Of a DNA stretch of 57,214 nucleotides, positions 9,216-17,565 are shown piece after piece; the stretch's first letter is position 1, and every line of letters starts with the position of its first letter. The stretch comes from Clostridiales bacterium (lineage in GTDB: Bacteria > Bacillota > Clostridia > Lachnospirales > Lachnospiraceae). The position numbers and the translations under genes are program-made. The stretch spans positions 1 to 57,214 of the forward strand of contig DUQJ01000157.1 of the NCBI GenBank assembly GCA_012837865.1, in the 5' to 3' direction. Under the pieces are notes generated by a model. That model did no database searches, was not told the DNA's origin, and saw only the letters and a list, made by a program, of their open reading frames with translations.

Positions 9216-10283
9216 ATGAAAAAAGTTACAGATTATCTTAATCGTCTATTTATAGATGGCCTAAGCGGAATGGCATTAGGATTATTTTCAACATTAATAA
9301 TAGGAACTATAATTCAACAAATAGGTAAGTTTATTGGTGGAGATATTGGGACCTATTTTATAGCTTGCGGTAAAATAGCTAGTTCATTAACAGGTGCAGG
9401 TATCGGTTGTGGTGTTGCTTTTAAATTAAGTAATAACCCATTAATCGTAATTTCCGCAGCTACCTCCGGAATGGTTGGAGCTTTCGCTGCAAGTATAATT
9501 AATGGTAAGTTCTTACTTGAAAGTGGCGCTGTTCAGTATTTAGGTCCGGGAGAGCCTTTAGGAGCTTTTATTGCAGCATATATAGGAATAGAAATCGGTA
9601 TACTAATATCCGGAAAAACAAAAATGGATATTGTTCTAGTACCTCTTTTATCGATTTCTGCTGGTGCTACTACAGGATTATTATTAAGTCCACATATATC
9701 ACAATTTATCTCGAAAATAGGTTTAATGATAGAATTTGGAACTAATCAAAGGCCAATTTTAATGGGAATTATTGTTGCTGTTCTAATGGGAATGTTATTA
9801 ACTCTACCTATTAGCTCTGCTGCCATTGCATTATCTCTTGGACTTACCGGCCTTTCAGCTGGAGCAGCCACTGCAGGATGCTGTGCGAATATGATTGGCT
9901 TTGCTATCGCTAGTTATAAAGAAAATAAATTCGGTGGATTGTTAGCTCAGGGACTTGGAACTAGCATGCTTCAAATATCAAATATATACAAACATCCAAT
10001 TATATGGCTGCCTGCTATTATATCAAGTGCCATACTAGGACCTCTTTCAACTACCTTATTTAAAATGACTAATAATGCTGTAGGAGCTGGAATGGGAACT
10101 GCTGGCTTAGTTGGTCAGATAATGACCTATGAAACTATGGTTGCAGTCGAAGAGCCTTTAATAGTCCTTATTAAAATTTTATTATTACATTTTATTTTAC
10201 CTGGTATTTTGTCTTATTCAATATCGCAATTTATGAGGAAAAAAGGTTTTATTAAATCTGGAAGTATGAAACTTGAAGTTTAG
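9216..10283 (+). CDS. PfoR/PTS_EIIC_2-like membrane protein, possible niacin-related transporter
   Basis: This very hydrophobic 355-residue protein has about nine to ten membrane segments rich in Gly/Ala (FIDGLSGMALGLFSTLIIGTI, GAGIGCGVAFKL, LPISSAAIALSLGLTGLSAGAATAGCCANMIGFA). It matches my recollection of the PTS_EIIC_2/PfoR group, which resembles PTS IIC subunits but usually lacks IIA/IIB partners, and none is nearby. Placement after niaR suggests regulation by niacin, so a vitamin-precursor transporter is a reasonable inference. AAAGGAG precedes the ATG, and a strong terminator follows. Confidence 0.72.
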   Translation: MKKVTDYLNRLFIDGLSGMALGLFSTLIIGTIIQQIGKFIGGDIGTYFIACGKIASSLTGAGIGCGVAFKLSNNPLIVISAATSGMVGAFAASIINGKFLLESGAVQYLGPGEPLGAFIAAYIGIEIGILISGKTKMDIVLVPLLSISAGATTGLLLSPHISQFISKIGLMIEFGTNQRPILMGIIVAVLMGMLLTLPISSAAIALSLGLTGLSAGAATAGCCANMIGFAIASYKENKFGGLLAQGLGTSMLQISNIYKHPIIWLPAIISSAILGPLSTTLFKMTNNAVGAGMGTAGLVGQIMTYETMVAVEEPLIVLIKILLLHFILPGILSYSISQFMRKKGFIKSGSMKLEV

Positions 10284-10285
10284 TA

Positions 10286-10324
10286 TAAAAAAAGTCATGT
10301 AATCAAGATTACATGACTTTTTTT
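10286..10324. terminator. Bidirectional terminator
   Basis: AAAAAAGTCATGTAATC / GATTACATGACTTTTTTT is a near-perfect stem with a 2-base spacer. It lies between the PfoR-like gene and the convergent M23-like gene, with A- and T-runs serving both directions. Confidence 0.92.
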
Positions 10325-10325
10325 A

Positions 10326-11204
10326 TTAATCTCTAAGTAAAGACATTGGGTTTACTGGTTTCTCGTCATTAATAACTTGAAAATATAAATTACTACCTTC
10401 CACAGAATAATATTTTGTAGGTTTTGCAATAGATCCTATTATATCTCCTTCTTTAACTATATCTCCTACTGCCAGACTCACATCTTTTAATTGTCCATAT
10501 ACTAGATTGTATTTACTACCTATATCCATTGTGATTGTTAGACCAGTTTCTTCGTTTTTAACTAGTTCAGTAACTTTACCATCCACAGCAGCGACGATTT
10601 TGCTATCCTCTTTTGCACCAATTATTAATGCCGGATTACATTTAAACACCATTAAAGTCTTATGATAAATAGTACTATCCATGTTATACTCCATTAGAAT
10701 ATCACCTTCAATGGGCCACGCTAATCCTTTTTCCGAAGTAAATTTTAAACTGTTTTGTAAGTTATTTGTTTTTCTAGCTTCAACTGTTTTACCATCTACT
10801 GCCACTGCTTCCGGTTCCTCTTTAACTACTTCGTCTGCTTTATCATCTTCTGATAAATCAATTCCTTTTTCATCTTTTTCAGCATAAACATCAAACTCAA
10901 TTAGATCATCATTTGATATCTTTTCACTAACTTTTTCATTTTCTGAATTGTTTCCTTTTTCAGTATTAACAATTCTATCAGGGATTTGGTTTTCTGCAAG
11001 CATATTATGATTATTATCATTTGCATTATTCTCAACATTATTATATTCGTTTAGATCAACAAATTCATTATCATTTCCTTTATCGGATGATAATCTTGTT
11101 CCTATAAAAGCTACAAGTGCTATAGATGCTACTCCAACTAATAATAATACGTAATAACCCTTACCCTTTAATTTCTCTGCAAACTTTTGTTTTTCCACAT
11201 TCAT
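10326..11204 (-). CDS. spoIIQ: SpoIIQ-like protein with degenerate M23 (LytM) domain
   Basis: A short cytoplasmic N-terminus, one membrane segment (about 17-38), a long acidic Asn/Glu-rich linker and a C-terminal M23/LytM-type domain (about 165-292) are visible. The zinc ligands of active M23 peptidases are all replaced: TIYHKTLMV has no HxxxD, VYGQLKDV has Gln for the usual His, and LYFQV replaces LHFEV. It diverges from spoIID, matching the spoIID-spoIIQ neighbourhood of Clostridia. SpoIIQ joins SpoIIIAH across the forespore-engulfing membranes. The start is ambiguous among GTG 11207, ATG 11204 and GTG 11198; AGAGGTG fits the last best. Confidence 0.75.
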   Translation of the reverse strand: MNVEKQKFAEKLKGKGYYVLLLVGVASIALVAFIGTRLSSDKGNDNEFVDLNEYNNVENNANDNNHNMLAENQIPDRIVNTEKGNNSENEKVSEKISNDDLIEFDVYAEKDEKGIDLSEDDKADEVVKEEPEAVAVDGKTVEARKTNNLQNSLKFTSEKGLAWPIEGDILMEYNMDSTIYHKTLMVFKCNPALIIGAKEDSKIVAAVDGKVTELVKNEETGLTITMDIGSKYNLVYGQLKDVSLAVGDIVKEGDIIGSIAKPTKYYSVEGSNLYFQVINDEKPVNPMSLLRD

Positions 11205-11355
11205 CACCTCTAATTCTATTGTTCTCTCATCATAAAAATTTTATACCTATCTTGTTGTTTTACATAAACTTTTTTTCATATACCGTTTATTAATTTATAC
11301 ATAATAAAATATTATTTAAATATAATATACAGATATATAAAACATATGGAGTATT

Positions 11356-12300
11356 ATGAAAAATTTAATTAAAAAAATTTCAATATTTGTTCTTTGTGTA
11401 TTATTACTCCCTTTTATTATTAGTAAATTTATTGATAATAATAACAGCAATTATATGGAAGTTTTAAATTTTAATATAATCGATTTATCTAATGGTTTAG
11501 AAGAAAAATTAAATTTTAACGATTATCTTTCTGGGATAATCTCCGCAACAACATCTGAAGAGGATCTGGACTACGAAGCTCTAAAGGCATATGCAATTAT
11601 ATCTCGAACTTACGCCATACATAATATATTGCTCTTATTAGATAGCAACCCTAACAAAGATATTTTTACAACTTTAGAAATTGGACTTACTTATACTAAA
11701 AATATTAATAATCAAAAAATCTTAAACGCTATAAATGATACAAAAGGTGAAGTTATAATATATGATGATAGTATAATTATGCCTGTTTTTTTTAATAATG
11801 GATCAGGCTTCACCAGAAATGCTATCGAAGCATGGGGAATTGATCTTCCATACCTAGTCGGAACAACTAGCAAGCAAGATATTAGCTCATCAAATTATAT
11901 ACATGTTTCTGAGTATAGTTATATAGAATTGTTTTCAAAATTAAATTCCTATTTTATTGACACAAATATTTCTGAATCTAGTTTAATGAATGATATTATA
12001 GTTGTTCAAAGGGATAGTATAGGATATGTTACAGAAGTACAAATTGGTGATATGAGGATATCTGGTGAAGAATTCTCATACGCATTAGAATTAAACTCTA
12101 GTAATTTTTATTTTGAAGAATACAATGAAAAGATTCGTTTTATATGTACAGGTATGGGACACGGAGTAGGGCTTAGTATATATGGAGCTAACATTATGGC
12201 GAAAGAAGGTTTTAAGTGCCATGAAATCTTACATCATTACTATAAAAACACTGAAATAACAAATTTATATAAAAATAAAAACATCCTTACTAAAAAATAA
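11356..12300 (+). CDS. spoIID: Stage II sporulation protein D (SpoIID)
   Basis: SpoIID is the membrane-anchored lytic transglycosylase that acts with SpoIIP in engulfment. Here it has an N-terminal membrane anchor (ISIFVLCVLLLPFIISKF), NFNDYLSGIISATTSEEDLDYEALKAYAIISRTYAIHN (including the Glu-rich catalytic region), FFNNGSGFTRNA, PYLVGT and the C-terminal GMGHGVGLSIYGANIMAKEGFKCHEILHHYYKNTEI. At 314 residues it is slightly shorter than the Bacillus protein. GGAG precedes the ATG by 5 bases. The stop codon lies inside the terminator stem. Confidence 0.95.
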   Translation: MKNLIKKISIFVLCVLLLPFIISKFIDNNNSNYMEVLNFNIIDLSNGLEEKLNFNDYLSGIISATTSEEDLDYEALKAYAIISRTYAIHNILLLLDSNPNKDIFTTLEIGLTYTKNINNQKILNAINDTKGEVIIYDDSIIMPVFFNNGSGFTRNAIEAWGIDLPYLVGTTSKQDISSSNYIHVSEYSYIELFSKLNSYFIDTNISESSLMNDIIVVQRDSIGYVTEVQIGDMRISGEEFSYALELNSSNFYFEEYNEKIRFICTGMGHGVGLSIYGANIMAKEGFKCHEILHHYYKNTEITNLYKNKNILTKK

Positions 12301-12310
12301 GGATGTTTTT
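12277..12310. terminator. Bidirectional terminator overlapping the spoIID stop
   Basis: AAAACATCCTTA / TAAGGATGTTTT forms a perfect 12-base stem. The stop codon TAA of spoIID is the first part of its right arm, and the convergent mtnN ends two bases further on. Confidence 0.9.
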
Positions 12311-12311
12311 A

Positions 12312-13016
12312 TTAGATTGCTTTTATTAATTCTTGAATTAATATAAAGGTATTGTTTATCGCTTGTTCTTCAAATTCTTCATAAGTCATTTGTGCACTAT
12401 TATCTGCTTTATCTGAAATAGATCTTATTATTACATAAGGAATATCATTCAAATTAGCAACTTGCCCTATAGCTGCTCCTTCCATTTCTGTACAATAACC
12501 ATTAAACGTGTTGGCCAGCCATTCTTTTTTAGAGTTTTCAGCAATAAATTGATCTCCACTTAATACACGCCCTTTAAAGGTAGATAGATGTGGTAAAAAC
12601 TTTTTACATACATCATATGTTTTGTTAATTAAATATTCTTCTGCTAAGAATGTTGATGTTCCCATTCTAGGAATAACACCAGGATCATACCCGAATTTGC
12701 TTGCATCAACATCATGTTGGATTGAATCCGTTGATATAACCATATCTCCTATATTTATTTCATTCTTTAATGAACCTGCTATTCCAGTATTAATAATTGC
12801 ATCTACCTTAAATAGATCTATTAATATTTGAGTACATATAGCGGCATTGACTTTGCCAATACCAGAACGAACTACTACAACATCTCTGTTATCAATTTCC
12901 CCATCATAAAAACTCATTGATGCATAAATTGTTTTATTATAATTAGTCATTATCTTAATTGTTTTATTAACTTCTTCATCCATAGCACCTATGATGCCTA
13001 TTTTTTTTATTACCAT
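12312..13016 (-). CDS. mtnN: 5'-methylthioadenosine/S-adenosylhomocysteine nucleosidase
   Basis: MTAN cleaves MTA and SAH to adenine plus the thioribose, clearing by-products of SAM use. Family motifs are present from end to end: IGIIGAMDEEV, VVRSGIGKVNAA, INTGIAGSL, GDMVISTDSIQHD, LSGDQFI, EMEGAAIGQVA (substrate-binding Glu) and RSISDKAD (catalytic Asp). Length 234 is normal. GAGGAG lies 7 bases before the ATG. It is monocistronic and convergent with spoIID. Confidence 0.96.
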   Translation of the reverse strand: MVIKKIGIIGAMDEEVNKTIKIMTNYNKTIYASMSFYDGEIDNRDVVVVRSGIGKVNAAICTQILIDLFKVDAIINTGIAGSLKNEINIGDMVISTDSIQHDVDASKFGYDPGVIPRMGTSTFLAEEYLINKTYDVCKKFLPHLSTFKGRVLSGDQFIAENSKKEWLANTFNGYCTEMEGAAIGQVANLNDIPYVIIRSISDKADNSAQMTYEEFEEQAINNTFILIQELIKAI

Positions 13017-13099
13017 CTTTAGCTCCTCTTATGTTGATGTTTTTTACTATTATACCACTTTTTATACAATAGATATCATTATTCTTTTATAATGACTAT

Positions 13100-13128
13100 A
13101 TACTATAATAAATAGTATTTGATATAAT
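13100..13128 (+). promoter_or_regulatory. Putative murG promoter with upstream palindrome
   Basis: An extended -10 (TG-A-TATAAT, 13120-13128) lies about 55 bases upstream of murG. Immediately upstream, ATACTAT-N5-ATAGTAT (13100-13118) is a perfect inverted repeat covering the -35 to -10 spacer, a natural place for a repressor to bind. Confidence 0.5.
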
Positions 13129-13183
13129 ACATTTCATGATATACAATGTTAAGAAGTTATACACTTAATTATGGAGGTCTAAA

Positions 13184-14251
13184 ATGAAAACTATTGTTTT
13201 AACAGGCGGTGGTACAGCTGGTCACGTTACACCTCTTATCGCATTACTGCCACAATTAAAAAAAGAAGGATACAAGATACAATATATTGGCTCGTATAAT
13301 GGCATCGAGAAACAACTTATTAAAGATTGCGATGTTCCATACTATGGTATATCTTCTGGTAAATTAAGAAGATATTTTGATTTTAAAAATTTTACAGATC
13401 CCTTTAAGGTTATTAAGGGTTATTACCAAGCGAAAAGTTTATTAAAAAAACTTAAACCTAATATCGTATTTTCTAAGGGTGGCTTTGTTTCAGTTCCAGT
13501 TGTTTTAGCTGCAAAATCCAGGAAAATACCTGTTATTGTACATGAATCTGATATTACACCTGGCTTAGCTAATAAAATAGCCTTTCCTTCAGCACAAATA
13601 ATATGTGCTAATTTCCCCGAGACAATGAGATATTTACCTGAAGGGAAAGCCCATATTACAGGAACCCCCATTCGCAGGGAATTGTTTCACGGAGATAAAT
13701 CTAAAGGTTTGTCTTTTTGTGGATTGAACAATAAGAAACCTGTTTTATTGATTATAGGCGGAAGTACAGGTTCGAAAATTATAAATGATACTGTAAAAGA
13801 AGTTTTGCCAACTTTACTTAAGGATTATCAAATTATCCACTTATGTGGCAAGGATAATCTTGACGACTCTTTATACCATCTCACCGGATATTCTCAATTT
13901 GAATATATTCATTCTGAGCTAAGTGATATTTTTGCTGCATCTGATTTGGTGATCTCAAGAGCCGGCGCTAATGTTATATGTGAATTATTGGCTTTAAGAA
14001 AGCCTAATATTTTAATTCCTCTTTCACAAAATGCTAGTAGAGGGGATCAAATACTTAATGCAAAATCTTTTGAAAAACAAGGATACTCTTTTATGATTAT
14101 GCAAGAAGATTTAAATACTACTAGTTTACAACAAGCAATAAATACTGTTTTCAGTAAAAAGAAAGATTATATTAACACTATGACCTCAAGTAAGTTAAAC
14201 AACTCAATAACTTCAATACTTGAGCTTATAAAGGAAATAGAATTAAATTAA
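13184..14251 (+). CDS. murG: UDP-GlcNAc transferase MurG (lipid II synthesis)
   Basis: MurG transfers GlcNAc to lipid I at the inner face of the membrane. The N-terminal glycine loop LTGGGTAGHVTPL, GIEKQLI, FSKGGFVSVPVVLAA, IVHESDITPGLANKIA, and the C-domain ISRAGANVICELLALRKPNILIPL are all present, as is IIGGSTGSKIIND. Length 355 is typical. It stands alone rather than in a division/cell-wall cluster, between sporulation genes, so it may be a second copy; that cannot be decided from this window. GGAGGT precedes the ATG. Confidence 0.94.
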   Translation: MKTIVLTGGGTAGHVTPLIALLPQLKKEGYKIQYIGSYNGIEKQLIKDCDVPYYGISSGKLRRYFDFKNFTDPFKVIKGYYQAKSLLKKLKPNIVFSKGGFVSVPVVLAAKSRKIPVIVHESDITPGLANKIAFPSAQIICANFPETMRYLPEGKAHITGTPIRRELFHGDKSKGLSFCGLNNKKPVLLIIGGSTGSKIINDTVKEVLPTLLKDYQIIHLCGKDNLDDSLYHLTGYSQFEYIHSELSDIFAASDLVISRAGANVICELLALRKPNILIPLSQNASRGDQILNAKSFEKQGYSFMIMQEDLNTTSLQQAINTVFSKKKDYINTMTSSKLNNSITSILELIKEIELN

Positions 14252-14254
14252 TTA

Positions 14255-14665
14255 TTACATCAATTTTCCTGATAGCCTTTCCGCAATTTTCACATTTTCA
14301 CCATCTAAATACTTTACAGTATTCCAGCCTATTCTTACTTTATCATCCTTATATCTAGGTATAAGATGAATGTGAAAATGAAATACAGTTTGTCCAGCTA
14401 TTTCATTATTATTTTGAATAACATTAAGACCATCACAAGCTAATTCATCACGTAATGCAATAGCAATTTTCTTGGATACTACTAACGACTGGGATGCAAT
14501 CTCATCGTCTAAATCATATAAATTAGTGCAATGTTCTTTTGGTATAAGTATAACATGGCCTTTTGATGCTGGCGCAATATCCATTATTGCCTTAAAATGT
14601 TCATCTTCGTAAATAGTTTGTGATGGAATTTCATTTTTACTTATTTTACAAAATATACAGTCCAT
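14255..14665 (-). CDS. HIT family nucleotide hydrolase/transferase
   Basis: This is a histidine-triad protein of the Hint/PKCI type. It starts MDCIFCKISKNEIPSQTIYEDE, has SKGHVILIPKEHCTNLYDL, and carries the catalytic triad FHFHIHLIPR near the C-terminus. Such proteins hydrolyse AMP-linked compounds, but the physiological substrate is unknown. At 136 residues it is full length. It is convergent with murG (3 bases apart), and no terminator is visible between them. Confidence 0.93.
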   Translation of the reverse strand: MDCIFCKISKNEIPSQTIYEDEHFKAIMDIAPASKGHVILIPKEHCTNLYDLDDEIASQSLVVSKKIAIALRDELACDGLNVIQNNNEIAGQTVFHFHIHLIPRYKDDKVRIGWNTVKYLDGENVKIAERLSGKLM

Positions 14666-14809
14666 ACCTAACCTACCCTTCTTAAATAAAAACTCTTTGT
14701 TATTAAACTTCTATATGGCTTGTTTGTAAATTTATATATATTATAATCTTTTTATTGCATAAATTGGAATTAAGTGCTATCATTGTCTTGAAAGTAAGGA
14801 GGTTTTATA

Positions 14810-15529
14810 ATGCTGAATTTACACGCATTACAAGATAACCATAATACAAACGAGATTTCTACATCAGTATTAGTCCATGAATTACGAAATCCTTTAACTA
14901 TCTTGAAAAGCACATTGCAATTAATCGAAAAAAAAGAACCTAATATTAAAAGCATAAAATACTGGGACCAAATTGATTGCTTGATTTCTGATATGGAAAA
15001 CATTATGTGTTGTGCATCTGAAAGTTCAAACTTTCAAGCTATTGATGTCTCGTCTGTAGACCTTTTTGAATTATTTATAGAACTATATAACAATTTCAAA
15101 CCTTTTGCTGATAGTCAAGGAATAAAATTAATCATGAATATAAATGAAGACTTTTCGCCTATATTAACAAATTTTCAATGTGATAGAGGTTGTATTAAGC
15201 AAGTTCTTTCTAATATTGTTAAAAATGCTTTTGATGCGACAGTTAAAGGTAATTATATTTCAATAGATATTTTACAATGTAGTCATGAAAATAATACTAA
15301 CAATATTCTAATTAGTATCGTTAATAATGGTGCACCTATACCTCATGATTTATTAGGTGATATTTTTTCCCCTTTTGTTTCTCACAAATTAAACGGAAAT
15401 GGAATCGGTCTTGCTTTAAGCAAAAAAATTATTAATCTACACAAGGGTGATATCAAGGTAACTTCTGAAAAAAAAATTACCAATTTCACTATTTCTTTGC
15501 CATTTGATGATGATCTTATTTTGTTTTGA
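14810..15529 (+). CDS. Minimal soluble sensor histidine kinase
   Basis: The protein is just a kinase core. The H-box LVHELRNPLTILKSTLQLI has the phospho-accepting His near residue 23, followed by a dimerisation helix pair. A HATPase domain carries the N-box QVLSNIVKNAFDA, IVNNGAPIP and NGNGIGLALSKKII. There are no membrane segments, PAS or other sensor domain, and no response regulator gene beside it, as in orphan sporulation kinases. The usual Asp of the G1 box appears as Asn (VNNG). Given the spore genes nearby, a role in the Spo0A pathway is possible but unproven. AAGGAGG precedes the ATG. Confidence 0.85.
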   Translation: MLNLHALQDNHNTNEISTSVLVHELRNPLTILKSTLQLIEKKEPNIKSIKYWDQIDCLISDMENIMCCASESSNFQAIDVSSVDLFELFIELYNNFKPFADSQGIKLIMNINEDFSPILTNFQCDRGCIKQVLSNIVKNAFDATVKGNYISIDILQCSHENNTNNILISIVNNGAPIPHDLLGDIFSPFVSHKLNGNGIGLALSKKIINLHKGDIKVTSEKKITNFTISLPFDDDLILF

Positions 15530-16514
15530 ATTCAAACAATTTATCAAAGTCTTTTAATTTTTGAAAATCTCCTTTAGCAGAAATGTTCCCCGCCATAAAC
15601 GAGCCATGTAATGTTGTCCTTCCAAGCACTAAATCATTCAACAATGTTTTATTTGCTTTTATAATTACATCGACATCTTCTTTAATACCATAATAGGATT
15701 TAAATTCTTTGTTTTCTATCTCTATTATTAATGTTTTATTTATATCTTCAACTAATAATGAGAATGAACCGCTAAAATCTTCTATTGGTTTAAAATTGTC
15801 TTTAAATTTATCTATATATAAATGATTGGATGTTCCTTCGTTTTTATCTAACATGCTTTTAAACATTTGAGTTAGTTCTTCTATATCTTCCTTTTGCTTC
15901 TTAACATATTTTTCATCTGATACATAGACTGATAACTGTTCACTTTCCTGTGGGCTTAATTCAACCGTTCTGTTCTTTTCTAGATTGATTCTATGAAGTA
16001 ATGTGCTACTATCGAATAAGACCTTATTTTTGTTGACATGTCTATATAAACGCTCTGCTTCTTCTTCAAGCAAATCACTATATTCTGAATTCATCTCAAA
16101 ATCCACATGGTTGCTAATATATATTGATAGGCCATTTAATGTTTTGCCACCAAGTAGTTCCCATGCTTTTCTTAAATATAATACAGACTCTCTTTCTTCA
16201 AAACTATTAGATGTTATTATTGGATACATTATTTGTGACTGTAATTTGTTCTTATCTGCATACAGCCAACAGGAATCAAGAAATTGCTGCATATATCCAC
16301 CAATTCCAAACCACTCTATAGTTGAGGCTAATATTATTGCATCTGCTTCTTTTAATGTTTTAGGCAACAATGATATTTCATTCTTCTTTTCATATAAATT
16401 GATTCTATTAACTTCTACTCTTAACTCTTCTAGTACAGATGTTATTTTATTTATAATATATATTGTTGGATCTTCTATCAATCCTCTTCCGCCATAATAA
16501 ATATTTATTTTCAT
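15516..16514 (-). CDS. Flavodoxin-like oxidoreductase fused to SCP2-like domain
   Basis: The N-terminal 170 residues have a flavodoxin/NADPH-dependent FMN reductase fold (MKINIYYGGRG, ADAIILASTIEWFGIGGYMQQFLDSCW, LGGKTLNG). A helical linker follows, and the last 110 residues (SFSLLVEDINKTLIIEIENKEF ... DVIIKANKTLLNDLVLGRTTLHGSFMAGNISAKGDFQKL) resemble a sterol carrier protein 2 domain that binds hydrophobic ligands. A redox enzyme acting on a lipid-like substrate is an inference. The start is the ATG 10 bases after AGGGAGG. It is the last gene of the glpK-rhomboid transcript and ends convergently with the kinase gene. Confidence 0.75.
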   Translation of the reverse strand: MKINIYYGGRGLIEDPTIYIINKITSVLEELRVEVNRINLYEKKNEISLLPKTLKEADAIILASTIEWFGIGGYMQQFLDSCWLYADKNKLQSQIMYPIITSNSFEERESVLYLRKAWELLGGKTLNGLSIYISNHVDFEMNSEYSDLLEEEAERLYRHVNKNKVLFDSSTLLHRINLEKNRTVELSPQESEQLSVYVSDEKYVKKQKEDIEELTQMFKSMLDKNEGTSNHLYIDKFKDNFKPIEDFSGSFSLLVEDINKTLIIEIENKEFKSYYGIKEDVDVIIKANKTLLNDLVLGRTTLHGSFMAGNISAKGDFQKLKDFDKLFEFKTK

Positions 16515-16530
16515 TATTCTTAATCCCTCC

Positions 16531-17565
16531 CTAGACGCTTCCATCCCTAATATTGTTTCTTAACTCCATATATTTTAAAATCAACATAATTATTATTCCT
16601 GTTATCCCACCTGCTATATGCGCCGCATGATCTATATTTGATTTTGATATAAGACTAAAAACAGAATTAGATAATATTTCTTCACCAAGAAAACTAATTA
16701 CTAAAAGCGCTACAATTATTATCGTTCTTTTTTTTACTTTTTTATTTTTTTTATTCTTTTCCAAAAATATATTAGCTATAAATGCACCCATTAAACCATA
16801 CACTGCGCCTGATGCACCTATAGAAATAACATTTTGCCCTCTAGTATGATAATATAAAATTGATATCATGCTTGCGACAATACCAGATGATAAATATAGT
16901 ATAACATATTTCCCCCTATTTAAAAGATTCTCAAGATTTTCACCTAATACATAAAGTATAAACATATTATTCATAAGGTGCCTAAAGTCTGCATGCAAAA
17001 ACATGCTCGAAATTATTCTATGATATTCTTTGTCTACAACGACCTTAGCCCACGAAGTTGCTCCTAGGGTATATGCCTTAACTGTAGGTACGCTTAAGAA
17101 AACTATTACATTAATTAGTATAAGAACTAATGATATATAAGGCCTATCTTTTTTAGGTTCTGGCTTATCTTCCATTAGATAGATCTCTATTATTTCCCTT
17201 AAACCATAAAAATCATAGCTCTGGTTTTCAAAAATTATTAATTTCTCTGAATGTACAAACACACCCCAATGTGTGTCAGTCTCTAAACTAAACTTTCTAA
17301 TATTGTCAACAGAATCTGTAATAACAATGCTTAAAACATCAATATAACTATATTGAAGTTCTGCAAAATGTTTCTTTACCCACTCGATATATTGCCCATA
17401 TTGTATTATAGTTACTTCATTAAAATTATAACCGCTCCATAATATTATTAATAATGTCTTATCTTCTAATTTTTTATACAAAATATTAGGAGCATTCTCG
17501 CCAGTTTCTAGCTCAAGATAATCATCCGATTTAAAAGCATTTAAGATCCGATCCTCTATCTTCAT
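16531..17565 (-). CDS. Rhomboid family intramembrane serine protease
   Basis: About 140 cytoplasmic residues precede a six- or seven-segment membrane core. Catalytic elements are visible: SIGASGAVYGLMGAF (nucleophile Ser in GASG) and IDHAAHIAGGITG (catalytic His in the last segment), plus FLHADFRHLMNNMFILY. The N-terminal part ([32 protein letters not shown]) is a separate soluble domain of unknown role. The start is the ATG overlapping the glpK stop as TAATG; GGAGGAGG encoded in the last glpK codons is its ribosome binding site, so the two are translationally coupled. Confidence 0.93.
   Translation of the reverse strand: MKIEDRILNAFKSDDYLELETGENAPNILYKKLEDKTLLIILWSGYNFNEVTIIQYGQYIEWVKKHFAELQYSYIDVLSIVITDSVDNIRKFSLETDTHWGVFVHSEKLIIFENQSYDFYGLREIIEIYLMEDKPEPKKDRPYISLVLILINVIVFLSVPTVKAYTLGATSWAKVVVDKEYHRIISSMFLHADFRHLMNNMFILYVLGENLENLLNRGKYVILYLSSGIVASMISILYYHTRGQNVISIGASGAVYGLMGAFIANIFLEKNKKNKKVKKRTIIIVALLVISFLGEEILSNSVFSLISKSNIDHAAHIAGGITGIIIMLILKYMELRNNIRDGSV

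Noticed and set aside
16003-16497. 164-aa plus-strand ORF opposite the flavodoxin fusion
   Set aside because: Serine/isoleucine-rich shadow of the real gene, no start signal.
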